Assembly (NCBI GenBank): GCA_030762895.1
Contig: CM061063.1
Coordinates: 55,011,196 to 55,075,195, forward strand
Length of the DNA stretch: 64,000 bases
From: Sophora flavescens
Lineage: Eukaryota > Streptophyta > Magnoliopsida > Fabales > Fabaceae
Direction of reading: 5' to 3'
The position numbers were made by a program, and so were the translations under genes. Below are positions 1 through 10,566 of this stretch, one piece after another (position 1 is the stretch's first letter; each line of letters begins with the position of its first letter). The notes beneath the pieces are model-generated. The model saw only the letters and a program-made list of their open reading frames with translations, was not told the origin of the DNA and ran no database searches.

Positions 1-2752
1 CTACATTGCAAGGTGACAAAAACAAGGTCTCATCCTCCGGCTTTGCCAATGCCAAGCGTTCACCTATATACTCTCTTATTTCCACAGAGTCAAAGTGCAT
101 ATGTGTTCACTGTGGGCATAGAAACACAAACCTCCGAGTCCATTCTTCTGGGATCAGTATCTCACGGTACAAGTACCTTAAATTAAAATATGTATACAAA
201 GAAATGAAAAAGAGAAAAACTGAAAATGAAAAAGCAGGACAATAGTTTTCATCAAACTCAATTCTTAGTATTAAAAAAAGATAACCACCAGAGATCAGAA
301 TCAATATTTAAAACAGTTGAGATATACGCTAAAAACAGTATGTGATATACTTCAAAGTTTGATGTAGTACCTGAGATATACGCTAATAACAGTCTGTGAT
401 AACCATTCATGATTAAGAATTTCTCCAATCTCGGAACCTTCACCACCGAGCTCTAATGTGTGCTCATAACCTAGAATTTCTGGCTCCATTGGTATGACAA
501 TGTTTGATCTATATGCCATCCTTGTTAACACATGGACTCTAAGAAAGGTTATAAAATCTGCACTACCATGAGTTATAGGAGGCTGGGAAGGCTGATGTTT
601 GCTCTTGTTCTTTAATGGGGATGTAACTGAACCTTTTGTTTGCTCCTTGACAACTATCGGAGGTCTAGGGGAAGGTTGGGGTTTGCCCACATTATTGCCC
701 ACATTCTTGCTAGCTTTGTGCTCTGGCACTTTGCCCTTGTCCTTGAGTTTGGATTTTGCGGGTATCTACATTTTTTTCATTGCAACACATTAATTAGCTA
801 GTGACCACCTAATTTAATAAATATATGCAGTAAATGATAACGGGTCACTTACAACTACGAGGTGGCTTGGCCATGCCACATAGGTACCTATTGCTTGTTC
901 CACTGTCATCACATCTGCATTCACAAGTGGCACAGGCAATGGTGCATCGCCCTCAATTGCAAACTCAACCACAACTTTTACATGACCTGCAGGTATTGGT
1001 TGGTTGTGCAGTGTGCCACCTGATTCGTTATAGACTGTCCCCCTAGCGACCGAGCGATGAGTTGGGCTTGCCAAAAATAGGTTGCATATATTATTGCCCT
1101 AAACCAATGATAAACAAAAATATTAATATGAAAACTGTCAATTCAACATGTACAGGTGAAGAAAGCGATTAATGTAATGATTATTGCCTCGGGTAGCACA
1201 AGAGTGCAACTATCTCTGGCACTATATGGGGTAGGGGTAGGGGTAGGGTTAGGTGAAGGTAAATCAGGCTCATGCCCCTCCACTGGTTCCTTGTCCTGCT
1301 TGCTATTTTTCAATTCCTGGACTTCTTTAAATAGTTGGGTGACCATCCTCCTCAATTCTATTGTTTCTTCTTGTTTTGCACGCTTTCGTGATCCGAAGAT
1401 AGTTTTCTGAGTGACACCAAAACCCACACCCCTATAGCGACCAGAACACTCTCTGGCAGGTAAGGCTTGGGCTAGGATATCTTCGCGACCACCACAATTT
1501 GTTATCTCCCCCTGTGATACAGCCTGTGTTATGGTCTCCTGAAACATATATTATTGACAAAGATGTTAAACATAATTATCATAAGAAAATTAGAAATGAA
1601 AATGTTAATTAATGCTATCATACTTACAATTCTTTCAGCCACTTCCCTAGTAGGGGGATGGTCAATCACACCCTTCTCGTTTTTACGGCCTTCCATCCAC
1701 AAAATATGACGTTCAATTGAATCAACTTCTGGATCTCCACCCGCCTCCAACAGCTGTACATTTAAACAAACAAATTAAAATTCATCATCTTACTAAGAAA
1801 AAAACCAAAACGTGTTAAATAAACCAAGTTATAATTAAGGATATTATAAATACCATATCTTCCTCAATGTCAGCATACCCCTTAACCCCTCCTTTGAAAG
1901 GGTAGTCAGGTTCTAACGCTCTCTGCCGATTTTCTTCGCTTATTCTCTATATAGACACAGAAATATATTAATGATCAGAGGAGGTATTCAATATTTAATT
2001 ACATTTAAGCAAAAATAGCAAGTCATAATAAAAAGAAACCAGCATGTTAAGATCTATGTATACAAGTTCTAAGGATACATACCAAAAATTCCTCATCTTT
2101 CATGCGTTTTGCTACAAAAGCTATCCAATCTTCCATGCTTATAAAATCTTTATATTTTGGTGGAGGCTCACGTCTGACATTCCCGTTGTCGTCTCTAAGG
2201 TACTCTCTCGTCAAGTTAGTTCGAAATGACCGGTGCATTTTTCCGGCATGCTGAATTAGAGTACTCCGCCGACTCTCATCAACCACAAAAGTCATCTTCA
2301 ACGCCAATATAAATAAAATATCAGAGTATAAGTATGTCTACATAATTAAGAAACAGTATAACTAACTCTTGTTAATTAATTTACCTGTACATCACGCCAG
2401 ATCTCATCTTTGAGATTGTTCAAAGCTAGACTCCTCCAACTATTGCAAGTAATAGGGATTGTTTGACGCACTTTGGACCCAATGTAACTAATCAAGTCTC
2501 TACCATTTCTACCAATGGGCTGACCCTTAACATTCCATTTAACCTAATTTTTTTTGATTAAGTGTATAAATTTAGATAACAAACAATTAATAGAATGAAA
2601 CAATTAATTAGATTAATTAGTAAGTATTTTACCACAATTTTAGGTCCTCCTTTACTCCTCTGACGGATAATCTTCTTCTTAAAGGTTGGCCCACGACGCC
2701 TCACCTTTCGTGTGGCCTCCTCAACACTATCATGATCGCTAGGAGATGCCAT
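1..2752 (-). pseudogene. CACTA second gene: Transposase_24 (Ptta/En/Spm) with Ulp1-like C-terminal part, partial
   Basis: A multi-exon minus-strand gene read by family resemblance and GT/AG borders: exons near 2752-2634, 2543-2385, 2295-2083, 1946-1854, 1753-1628, 1538-about 1188, 1098-about 856, 765-about 371, and more towards position 1. The N-terminal exon is basic (KVRRRGPTFKKK). The next carry the plant Ptta/En/Spm transposase signature (WRSLALNNLKDEIW; REPPPKYKDFISMEDW). A Pro/Ser-rich linker and a stretch near 50-130 (REYIGERL, LFLSPCNV) resemble the Ulp1/C48 peptidase domain that ends such proteins; its catalytic His would lie outside the window. Such proteins bind element ends and assist TNP2. 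The exon 6 end is uncertain and coding integrity is unproven. Confidence 0.72.
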
Positions 2753-2809
2753 TTACCTGCAACAAATTAAACACACAAGTAAAAAACGTCAGTTCATAAT
2801 CATACAAGT

Positions 2810-4105
2810 TTACTTAGAGAAATTCATGAATATAAATTTAAATGTCCAAGAAGCCAAGTATATGTCGATATCATTTCCTGGTTGTGATATCTTTAGGGTG
2901 AAACTTTCTTCTATATACCCATCATACACCTCTATACCGGTCTCCCACATTTGCTTCAAGTCTTCAATTAAAGGAGTCAAGTATATGTCGATATCATTTC
3001 CTGGTTGTTTGGGCCCAGAAATTAACATAGACAACATCATGTATTTGCACTTCATGCATAGCCATGGGGGTAGGTTATAAATCACCAAAATCACAGGCCA
3101 TGTACTGTGAGAGCTACTCTGAACACCATGCGGATTGAATCCGTCAGTAGATAATGCAAGTCATAGATTTCTTGGTTCTTGCCCGAAATCAGGAAAATCA
3201 TGATCAATTCTTTTCCATTGAGGAGAATCTGCCGGGTGTCGTAGCTTGTCATCTTTAATCCTTTCATCCTCATGCCATGTCAAGTGTCTTGCATCTTCTG
3301 AACTATGGTACATGCGCCTAAATCTGGGAATTATGGGGAAATACCATAGAACCTTCTCTGGAGACGATTCTTTCTTCTTATACCATGAGGCATTACATTT
3401 AGGACACGTATTTAACAATGCATATTCATTTCGAAATAAAATGCAATCGTTAGGACAAGCGTGTATCCTCTCATAGCTCATGCCAATAGAGCGTAACATT
3501 TGTTTAGTCTCATATGTTCGACTAGGAAGCACATTATCCTCCGGCAACATATCTTTCAGTAGTGTGAGTAAGTCCGTAAAGCTCTTATCAGTCCATCCAT
3601 TCCCCGATTTCAAGTTATACAACTTTAGCATCGTAGACAATCTTGTGAATTTAGTACAACCCTCATACAACAGTTTCTCAGCATCACTTACCAACTTCTC
3701 AAACATTCGAGGACAATCACGAAGATCTTCTTCAACCGTGTTTACCATCTCTTCAAAACGGTCGGCATCATATGTATTTATATCGGCATCGTCTGACGCA
3801 CATCTCCCACTATTCCCCATATCACTAGATTCACCTATAGTCTCACCATGCTTTGTCCAATAGGTATAACTTTGATCAATTCCATTGCACACTAAATGTC
3901 CTTCCAACTCAGCTACACTAACTCGTCTTGTATAACAACAACTTAAACAAGGACATATGATTCTACTAGGGTTTTCTGCATGCTCAACTGCAAACCTAAT
4001 AAAATCTTGCACTCCGTCCTTATATTCCTTTGACAAACGATTGGCAGATATCCACTTCCGATCCATATTTTTACGATCTACCATAATTATTTTGAGTTTG
4101 AACAT
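2810..4105 (-). pseudogene. TNP2-like CACTA transposase, truncated and with a nonsense codon
   Basis: The likely start is the Met at 4066 (MDRKWISANRLSKEYKDGVQ), matching the usual N-terminus. Residues to about 90 form the transposase-associated domain, with a Cys/His cluster (ICPCLSCCYTRR). The Transposase_21 domain begins near RIHACPNDCILFRNEY and continues to WPVILVIYNLPPWLCMK and PGNDIDIYLTPLIEDLKQMW. An in-frame TGA at 3161-3163 interrupts the domain where the family usually has Arg, consistent with CGA to TGA. The frame continues to 2810, but the protein then ends in a short duplicated segment, so most of the catalytic part (full TNP2 is often 700 or more residues) is absent. The copy cannot supply a full transposase. 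Confidence 0.87.
2855..3008. repeat. 31-bp direct repeat at the TNP2 truncation point
   Basis: The same 31 bases occur at 2855-2885 and 2978-3008. The second copy encodes part of the conserved PGNDIDIYL motif of TNP2. The first lies just past the point where TNP2 homology stops. This is what a repeat-associated deletion or template switch would leave. Confidence 0.85.
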
Positions 4106-5062
4106 GAAACGAAGGTTAATGCATGTTTATACCGATAAAAATAAACATGTCTAATTATACGTACAACTAAAGGTTTAAATAAAACAAAGGGAAATAACTA
4201 GTGGTAAAACGTACCAGAGTGAAGTCAAGCAGCTTGAACAACAGAGAGAGTTGATTCACAGACGTACCTGAGAGAATCCAAAATTGTTAGTTTCTTTGTT
4301 TCTTCCTATAGGAATTGATGCAAAATTATATGTGAGCAAGGAGTTCCCAAGCAAAATTCCCGGAGAAGGTGAACCTTATATTACCCAATACACGGTTAAC
4401 TATTCACTGTGAAAATGTAACACCTAGGACTGGAATTTGAAGTCAAAAACAGACAATACGTGGAATTTAATGAGAAAGAGTAACTAATCAGTCTCCATAT
4501 ATAGCTGAAGTCTCTTCTCTTCACATTGTTAAAAAATGAAATGAAAATACCGGGAGACAAGTTAACTGTAACTAAAAAAATGAAACTGCATGTATTCAAT
4601 ATGTCAAGGGAAAACCACAAAACCAAGTGAACAAACAGTTGGGTAGAATCTATACCCAAAAGATTCATTGGACAGACTAAACTACAAAAGCAACAAATAA
4701 GGTGTAAATCCCAACTGTCTTGCCCCATTAATGAACAATGAGGCTGCAACCAGTTGTAAACAACTGGCCTTGAATGGATTGAGTTGAACTGAAAGAATGG
4801 ACAAGGCGAATTATACGAAAACATGGCTACTCCAATTTCTGATTCCCGATTACGCCATAAGTGGACGATGGCAAGAACAGTGTATTATTACAACCAAAAG
4901 AAGTACAGAAAAGCACTCATTGCCAGCAACTTAGCTTCTTCACTGAAAAGCCCTCATTGCTAGTCCAACTTATCTAGATTTGTCTTATTAAATATCAAAT
5001 TGCTGATTGTTGTAACCTTAAACTGCATCCCATCATGCATATAAATTGTAGAATTCATAAAT
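4106..5062. other. CACTA internal non-coding stretch
   Basis: Between TNP2 and the kinase fragment I see no recognisable coding domain on either strand. The longest open stretch (4396-4824, minus) has Phe/Ser-rich composition without a motif and looks like chance. The segment probably combines TNP2 5' leader or intron with captured intron DNA. Confidence 0.5.
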
Positions 5063-5107
5063 TTGAAGAGAACTAGTCGATGCTATGGCAATACTCATAA
5101 ATATACC

Positions 5108-6021
5108 GACCTCCGGAGCCATCCACCGATAAGTTCCAGTTTCTGCGGTCATGATACTGATCGGTCGTGCACTCTAGCTACACCAAAATCAGCAACCTTA
5201 ACTACCTGTTGGGAAAGGTTTTTTGAAATACAGGCACAACGACATAAGTTCACACGAGCCATAAGATCATGTATACCTAAACTTTGTGAAGCCAAGCAAG
5301 GATGAAAACACATGTAGCAGACCAACATGTTAAACAGAACTAAGAAAATATATTACAGGAAGATATTTTCAACACTTCACCGTAAGCATTTCAGTAGTTC
5401 ATAGATGCTTCATTACAAGAAAAAATATTTCATGCAGCACCTTGTAGCACTATGTTTACAACTTAAGGTTTTTCACTCTAGTTCACGATGCTCATGCTAC
5501 AGCAAATTTAAAGTTCTTACTACCTGATTCTATCAACCACATCTGTACAAATTCTATTTCTAAGGAACTTGAAAATTATTTGAACATGTCATAGTTATAG
5601 TAGTAAACTGAGAGGATGCTTATTCGATATCTATCCTGTATGAATTCCAAAAAACTATAGCAGATATATTTATGTACTAAACCAAAAAAAAATTAAAAAA
5701 TTGTTTCCTTCATATACCAGGTCCCAGCTTTGAAAAAGGTTTATTTCTAATATATTTGCATTACCAATCAACTTGAGTTTCCATATATAATCAGATGCCA
5801 GACATGAGATAGTTTACTCAACCAGAACTTCACACGGTTAACGGTGTTGTAGTATATAATTTGATTGCATTAACAAAGAAGCTATAACTAGGTAAAATCA
5901 AAAGTAAATATACAATGTTAACTCACCCCTTTCTCATCCACCAACAGATTAGTGGCGTTTAGGTCCCTATGTAGGATATCATTTCGATGCAAATATTTCA
6001 TTCCTTCGAAACATCAATGGC
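5108..6021 (-). pseudogene. Captured fragment of a RAF-like (STY-type) protein kinase gene
   Basis: Two exon-like blocks on the minus strand. Block 1 (about 6021-5927) reads AIDVSK, then after a frame slip MKYLHRNDILHRDLNATNLL and VDEKG, followed by a GTGAGT donor: this is the catalytic loop (HRDLxxxN). Block 2 (5205-5108), after a CAG acceptor, reads VVKVADFGVARV, which contains the DFG Mg-binding motif. After another frame slip it reads MTAETGTYRWMAPEV, the end of the activation segment (APE). Wording and order match plant RAF-like kinases such as Arabidopsis STY8/17/46. Both blocks are frameshifted and only subdomains VIb-VIII remain, so no kinase is made. It lies inside the CACTA element in the same orientation, with the intron retained, as expected of DNA-level capture. 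Confidence 0.82.
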
Positions 6022-6457
6022 TAAGTGGCCCGGCCGATATGAATTCTATTTTTAGTAGAAGTTGCAACTATGATCAACCATCAATTTATAAGCGGTCATA
6101 TAATGGAGAAAGCTCCAGCAATATATAGTTTTATTCTAAGCTTATTCAAAGTGAAACCCAAAATCAAATCAAAATTAATTGAAGAAACAGAAACAAAAAC
6201 AAAATGCAGAAAAACATCCCATCTTAACTATAAAACAGCAGGTAAAAACTTAACAGCAAGTAAAAACTTATCATCCCATCTTAATAAGACTTTACTTCAG
6301 ATATAGAAAGCTTTTGCAAGCAGAGACAAATACAATTGGATTAATTAACCCATGTTGATACAAAATTCAAAGTTGCTTGCTTTTTGAAACAGAACACTGA
6401 AATGTAGAAGAGAGTAAAAGAATACAAACTGTGGAAAGCCAAAGAGTCAGTGAAATA

Positions 6458-6900
6458 CCTGACTCCTCAAATCAATGACCTCTGAAGAAGCACCAAAGGT
6501 TCAGAGGGAGGTGGGTGTCGGTTAGGGATTGGGTGATGAATGAAGGGGTTGCTTAGGTTGGAGGAGGAAGGGACCAGAGACAGGGATCGAAGCGGCGGAG
6601 AAGGGTGGGTAGGTTTGGGTTCCCTCGGCGTGATCGAGAGAGAGAGTGGTTTTTGAGATTTTGAAGGAGTGGATGGTTCGATTTGTACGCTTCGTTTCGT
6701 TTGCTTCTGGCCTGGGCTTCCTGATCTGTGAGCAGAGCGAGCAAAATGATGGCAGAGGAGAGGGAGAATGGTAGAGGGAGAAGGGTTTGAGAAAGAGTTT
6801 GAGAAAGAGGAAGGAGAAGGCGCGATGAAGGGGAAGGGTTTGGAAGAGTCGCGCGATGAAGGGGAAGGGTTTGGAAGAGTCGCGCGAGAAGCTGAGGGAA
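6458..6900 (-). other. GC-richer 5' leader-like exon of the CACTA element
   Basis: On the minus strand this is a pyrimidine-rich block (CTTCCCCTTC, CTCTCTCTC) ending in CAG followed by GTATTTCAC at about 6458, like a 5' UTR exon with a donor site. It lies just inside the subterminal repeats, where CACTA transcripts normally start. An open frame at 6553-6744 (63 codons) has no recognised domain. It may belong to the transposase transcript or to a captured gene. Confidence 0.45.
6820..6881. repeat. Tandem 31-bp repeat, two copies
   Basis: Identical 31-base units at 6820-6850 and 6851-6881, each starting GCGCGATGAAGGGGAAGGG, at the outer edge of the leader-like exon. Confidence 0.9.
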
Positions 6901-6904
6901 ATAT

Positions 6905-7104
6905 TTAGTAAATGGGGAATAGATAGCGCTTCTTTGAAAAAGCGCTATCTATTTACTTACCTATGATAGCGTTTTTTTGAGGAAACGCTATCTATTCTCT
7001 TACTTATAGTAGCGCTTCTTCAAGAAAACGCTATCTATTCCTATCAATCTATATTCAATAGCGTTTCCTTAAAGAAGTGTTGTCTTAGAATAAGGAATAG
7101 ATAG
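6905..7104. repeat. CACTA subterminal inverted repeats, inner part
   Basis: Several short hairpins built on one motif. ATAGATAGCGCT at 6919-6930 faces AGCGCTATCTAT at 6941-6952, followed by GATAGCG/ACGCTATC and TAGCGCTTCTT/AAGAAAACGCTA pairs. Such arrays are binding sites of the TNPA-type protein in En/Spm. The array continues beyond the retrotransposon at 14671. Confidence 0.8.
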
Positions 7105-7109
7105 CGCGC

Positions 7110-8754
7110 TGATGTGCGCTGCGGCGCGCGCGTGCGATTCCGGTAAGTGTATCGGATTGCCGTCAAGTAATAAAAGATTTCGAACCCACAGAGACTGTGT
7201 TCTCGAATCGCAATCGGTTTTCGAATCGATTAGATCTGGACTTTGTAAAAAGGATTTTTATGTTTTGAGTGAAAAGGATTTTGAATTCGAAATTAAAAGA
7301 TAGATGAGCAGAAAACAAATGTTTTTGGGGTTTTCGATTTAAACGGATTCCTAGGGATTTGGGTTACCTTGGAGGCTATTTATGTTGCTAATCTGATTTA
7401 CCTTTGTTGATTACCGAAATTGCCTTGAAGGCGAGTTTATCCTCTGATAGCTTAAGCTCCCTCTCGGGTTACAAAAGCTGTGCCCAATTGACCCGACCCC
7501 TACTCTCGTGGTAGTCGATCCCAGATTGGACCCTTTGCGTTCCGTGACAACTCGTTGCTCCTCGAGGGACGGCTTATAACTCTCGTGATTTCAGTCCCAA
7601 GTCTGACTTCTATAGGTCCGACACCTAAGTTCACCGCTAGGTTCCTCCTTATAATGTCTAAGTTATGAAAATAACCTAAGTTCACCGCTAGGTTCCTCCT
7701 TAGATCATCCACATCTCACAAACCAGTGGCCGCCGGGCTTTACGAGTGAAACACCCTAGAAATCCTAAGTTCACCGCTAGGTTCATCCTTAGAACGTCTA
7801 CGTCACGCAAATAAGCGGTTGCCGAAATTTATGAGTGATTAACACACTAGAAATCAGATCTAAAACAATAACGAAATCAACAACGATTTTACATCAAATC
7901 AACATCATTTACAAAACTCGGGCAGAGCCCTAGTCCCTAGAAACAAACTACTACTCCAGTCTTGCCATGGAGATGACAAGCTGGGTTGACAACATAGTGA
8001 AAATCAGAAAGGAGAAGAGAGGAGAAGAGGAGAAGAGAGATCTATGCCTAGAGTCCTAGTTGTTATGGATCTCATCCAATGTATCCCAGATATGATGCCT
8101 TGATCCTTATTTATAGAAATTGGGAAGTTAGAGTCCCAAACCAACTCAAAATCTGATCTATTTCGGTTTCTTCAGGTCCAAGTAATGCGCGTCACGGCCG
8201 TGATGGCCATCACGGGCTGGCCGTGACGGTCTCTGTTTCTGGCAGTTCTGCGAAATTCCAGTCTCTCGCGTGGCGAGCCTGTGCTCGCGTCGCGAGCCCT
8301 CTGTTACGGCCGTGTTCTGAATTTCACGGCTGGGCCGTGATGTGCTCTGACTTGTGGTGGTTTTGGGTCACGGCCGTGATGGCTATCACGGCCAGGCCGT
8401 GATAGACTCTGACTTCAGCCTTTCTTCTTTTTCAGTTTTGCTCGATCATGGCCGTGATGGGCATCACGGCTAGGCCGTGATGGGCATCACGGCTAGACCG
8501 TGATGGGCATCACGGCTAGACCGTGATGGGCTCTGTTTGGCTCATTTTCTGCACTTTTAAAGCTCTATCTTCATCCAAACTTCATCATGGTTGATCTTGA
8601 GCATTTTACCTTTTATATATGCAAAACAACACACGAAAACCACCTTACCCGTTCCAAAGGAAAATTAACCTAAAATCTAATAAAAATATGCCTAAACTAC
8701 ATGAAAAATGCATGCAAAATGATAGACAAAGATGATGTGGAATCACACTCATCA
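7110..8754 (-). repeat. Left LTR (3' LTR in element orientation)
   Basis: 1645 bp, TG...CA bounded, closely matching the right LTR apart from small differences. It is about 44 bp longer, mostly because of extra copies of the CATCACGGCTAG/CCGTGATGGG unit near 8470-8525. It contains three copies of a 28-bp motif (CCTAAGTTCACCGCTAGGTT...) at about 7624, 7674 and 7764, and a cluster of CACGGCCGTGAT palindromes at 8185-8535. The short open frames here are not genes. Confidence 0.92.
8185..8535. repeat. CACGGCCGTGAT palindrome array in the left LTR
   Basis: Repeated units pairing ATCACGGC with GCCGTGAT; the core TCACGGCCGTGA is a perfect 12-bp palindrome. Related units recur in the right LTR (about 14155-14440) and in the internal region (10150-10350). 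It is much more GC-rich than its surroundings. Confidence 0.85.
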
Positions 8755-10566
8755 AATCACCCCAAGCTTAAAACTTTGCTTGTCCTCAAGCAATTACTCA
8801 GGCCATAAGATAAATCAATCAAAGCATGGATAGTGAACCAAAAACCCTAGAAGCTAATCCAAGTGATAGGCATATTCAATAAGCACTCAAGAGATAATCA
8901 AGTTCAAGTCCAATTAGAAGCTTAGGTTCTTCAAGTTCATGTTCTCACTGATTTGGGCACTCGTCTCACCTCACTCAAGTGTTTTAGGGTTTATTGACAA
9001 TTCACTCAGTTTCCTCAAGGAAAGTATTTTACCATAGGCTTGACTATTAACCAAATCTCTACTTTATTTATGAAAACACTTAAGAATCAAGAGGTCTTTT
9101 CCTTTGGTTGTAATGTGGCCATGGGATTTATTGTTAGGTGGGAAAATCAAGGAAAGGGAATTTCAAGAAGGCTAGACAGATTATCAAACATTACAAAGTA
9201 TGGCACCTTCTAAAATACCTTTTAGGGGTTTTGATTTACTTCTCCACCTTTCTTCCTTTTTTTTTTTCTTCTTTTCATTTCTCTCTTTCTTTCGTCATCC
9301 CCTTCTCCTTTTTTTTTTGTGTTTATTTCATTTTTATTTGTTTGGAGAAGGGGAGATTTATGCATCAAGAGAAATTACTTTCTAACTTTTCATCCCATAC
9401 TTTTTCCAACTACCAATTACCCTTTTTGTAATACCTTAAAAGGTGCCTTACCAAGCATTATTTATCAAAGTAATTCAAGGTACCAAGAAAAGTATTTTGT
9501 CTTTGGGCTCAAAATTGGGCAACTAAGGGGTAGCATTTATCATTCAAAGCTCGGGAGGCCGGAAAAATACCTAGTGCCTCAATCATATTCAAAAATGCTT
9601 TCAAAAATTTTTTAAGTTTTGAAATGGTTTCAAGTCAAGTTCTAGAAAATACAGTCATGAGGAATTAAATCACTCTATCACAAGAAATGGGGTAGATTTA
9701 GTGAATACCCCTATTTGGCTCAAAATCTTACATTTAGTAGTTCAAAAATCAGTGAGGTACACAAGTCTAAGGAACCACATGCTAATTATCAACTATCAAA
9801 TGACTATCTCAAGAATTTTCATTTTTAGCCATATCACAAGAATAATAAAAAAAAATTGGGTTCGAAATTCACTATCTCAATTCATTTGGCTCCAAGTTCT
9901 CACAATCGGATGCATGTTCTAAGTGAGGGTAAATCTAGAGAATGTGATCATACCAATCTATGCCTATGTGAATGCAATATGAATGCAACAATGCAAATGC
10001 AAAAATAAATACCCCTACCCCAAGCTTGATTACTTACATTGTCTCCAATGTAAATAATCAAGTCGGAGAGAGGAGAAAAATGGAACAACTTACCGAGTCG
10101 GTAGCGGGTGTTGGCTTCACATTCCAGTCAAAACTTGGGTGGAAATTTTATCACGGCCGTGAGGCTTATCACGGGCAGGCCGTGATCGTTTCTGGTCCTC
10201 AGGAGTTGCCCTGTCACGGCCGTGATCTACATCACGGCTAGGCCGTGATGCTCTCTGATCTTGGCATCCTACTCATCACGCCCGTGATGGTTGTCACGGC
10301 TAGGCCGTGATCCTTTCTGTGCTCTTGTTTAGCTTATCACGGTCACGGCGTGATGGCCTCTGACTTTATCTTTCTCTGCTCTTCTTCCCTTTCTCAACCT
10401 GAAAACACTAGACAAACCTATTAATGATATTTTTACCTCTTGATCTTCTCAAATTATTCAAGAGGTGAATTCAAAAAAAAACAAAAGGAAAAAAGGGATA
10501 GAAAACTTGGGTTGCCTCCCAAGAAGCGCTTATTTATGGTCTTAAGCTTGACCATACTTCCTTAAA
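8755..10566 (-). other. Non-coding 3' internal region of the Gag-only element
   Basis: No retroelement domain is visible on either strand; open stretches at 9138-9615 (plus) are Phe/Ser-rich low-complexity shadows of T/C-rich DNA. The region lies where pol would be in a complete element. It includes the purine tract beside the left LTR and a second palindrome cluster at 10150-10350. Confidence 0.6.
10150..10350. repeat. Second CACGGCCGTGAT palindrome cluster, internal
   Basis: At least four diverged units, for example at about 10150, 10212 and 10275, share the TCACGGC...GCCGTGAT layout of the LTR array, often followed by CTCTG. The same repeat has spread between the LTRs and the internal region. 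Confidence 0.8.

Noticed and set aside
4396..4824. Minus-strand open frame of 142 codons
   Set aside because: Phe/Ser/Cys-rich with no recognised domain, inside transposon non-coding DNA; probably chance.
7500..7712. Open frame with repeated RRNLAVNLG peptide, also at 13459-13671
   Set aside because: The repetition comes from the 28-bp LTR motif; both are in LTRs and are shadows.
8185..8535. Regular palindromic repeats resembling a CRISPR array
   Set aside because: Units are degenerate, have no unique spacers, and lie within an LTR of a plant retrotransposon.
9138..9615. Overlapping plus-strand open frames (Phe/Ser-rich)
   Set aside because: They are low-complexity translations of T/C-rich DNA in the antisense of a retrotransposon; no motif, no start context.
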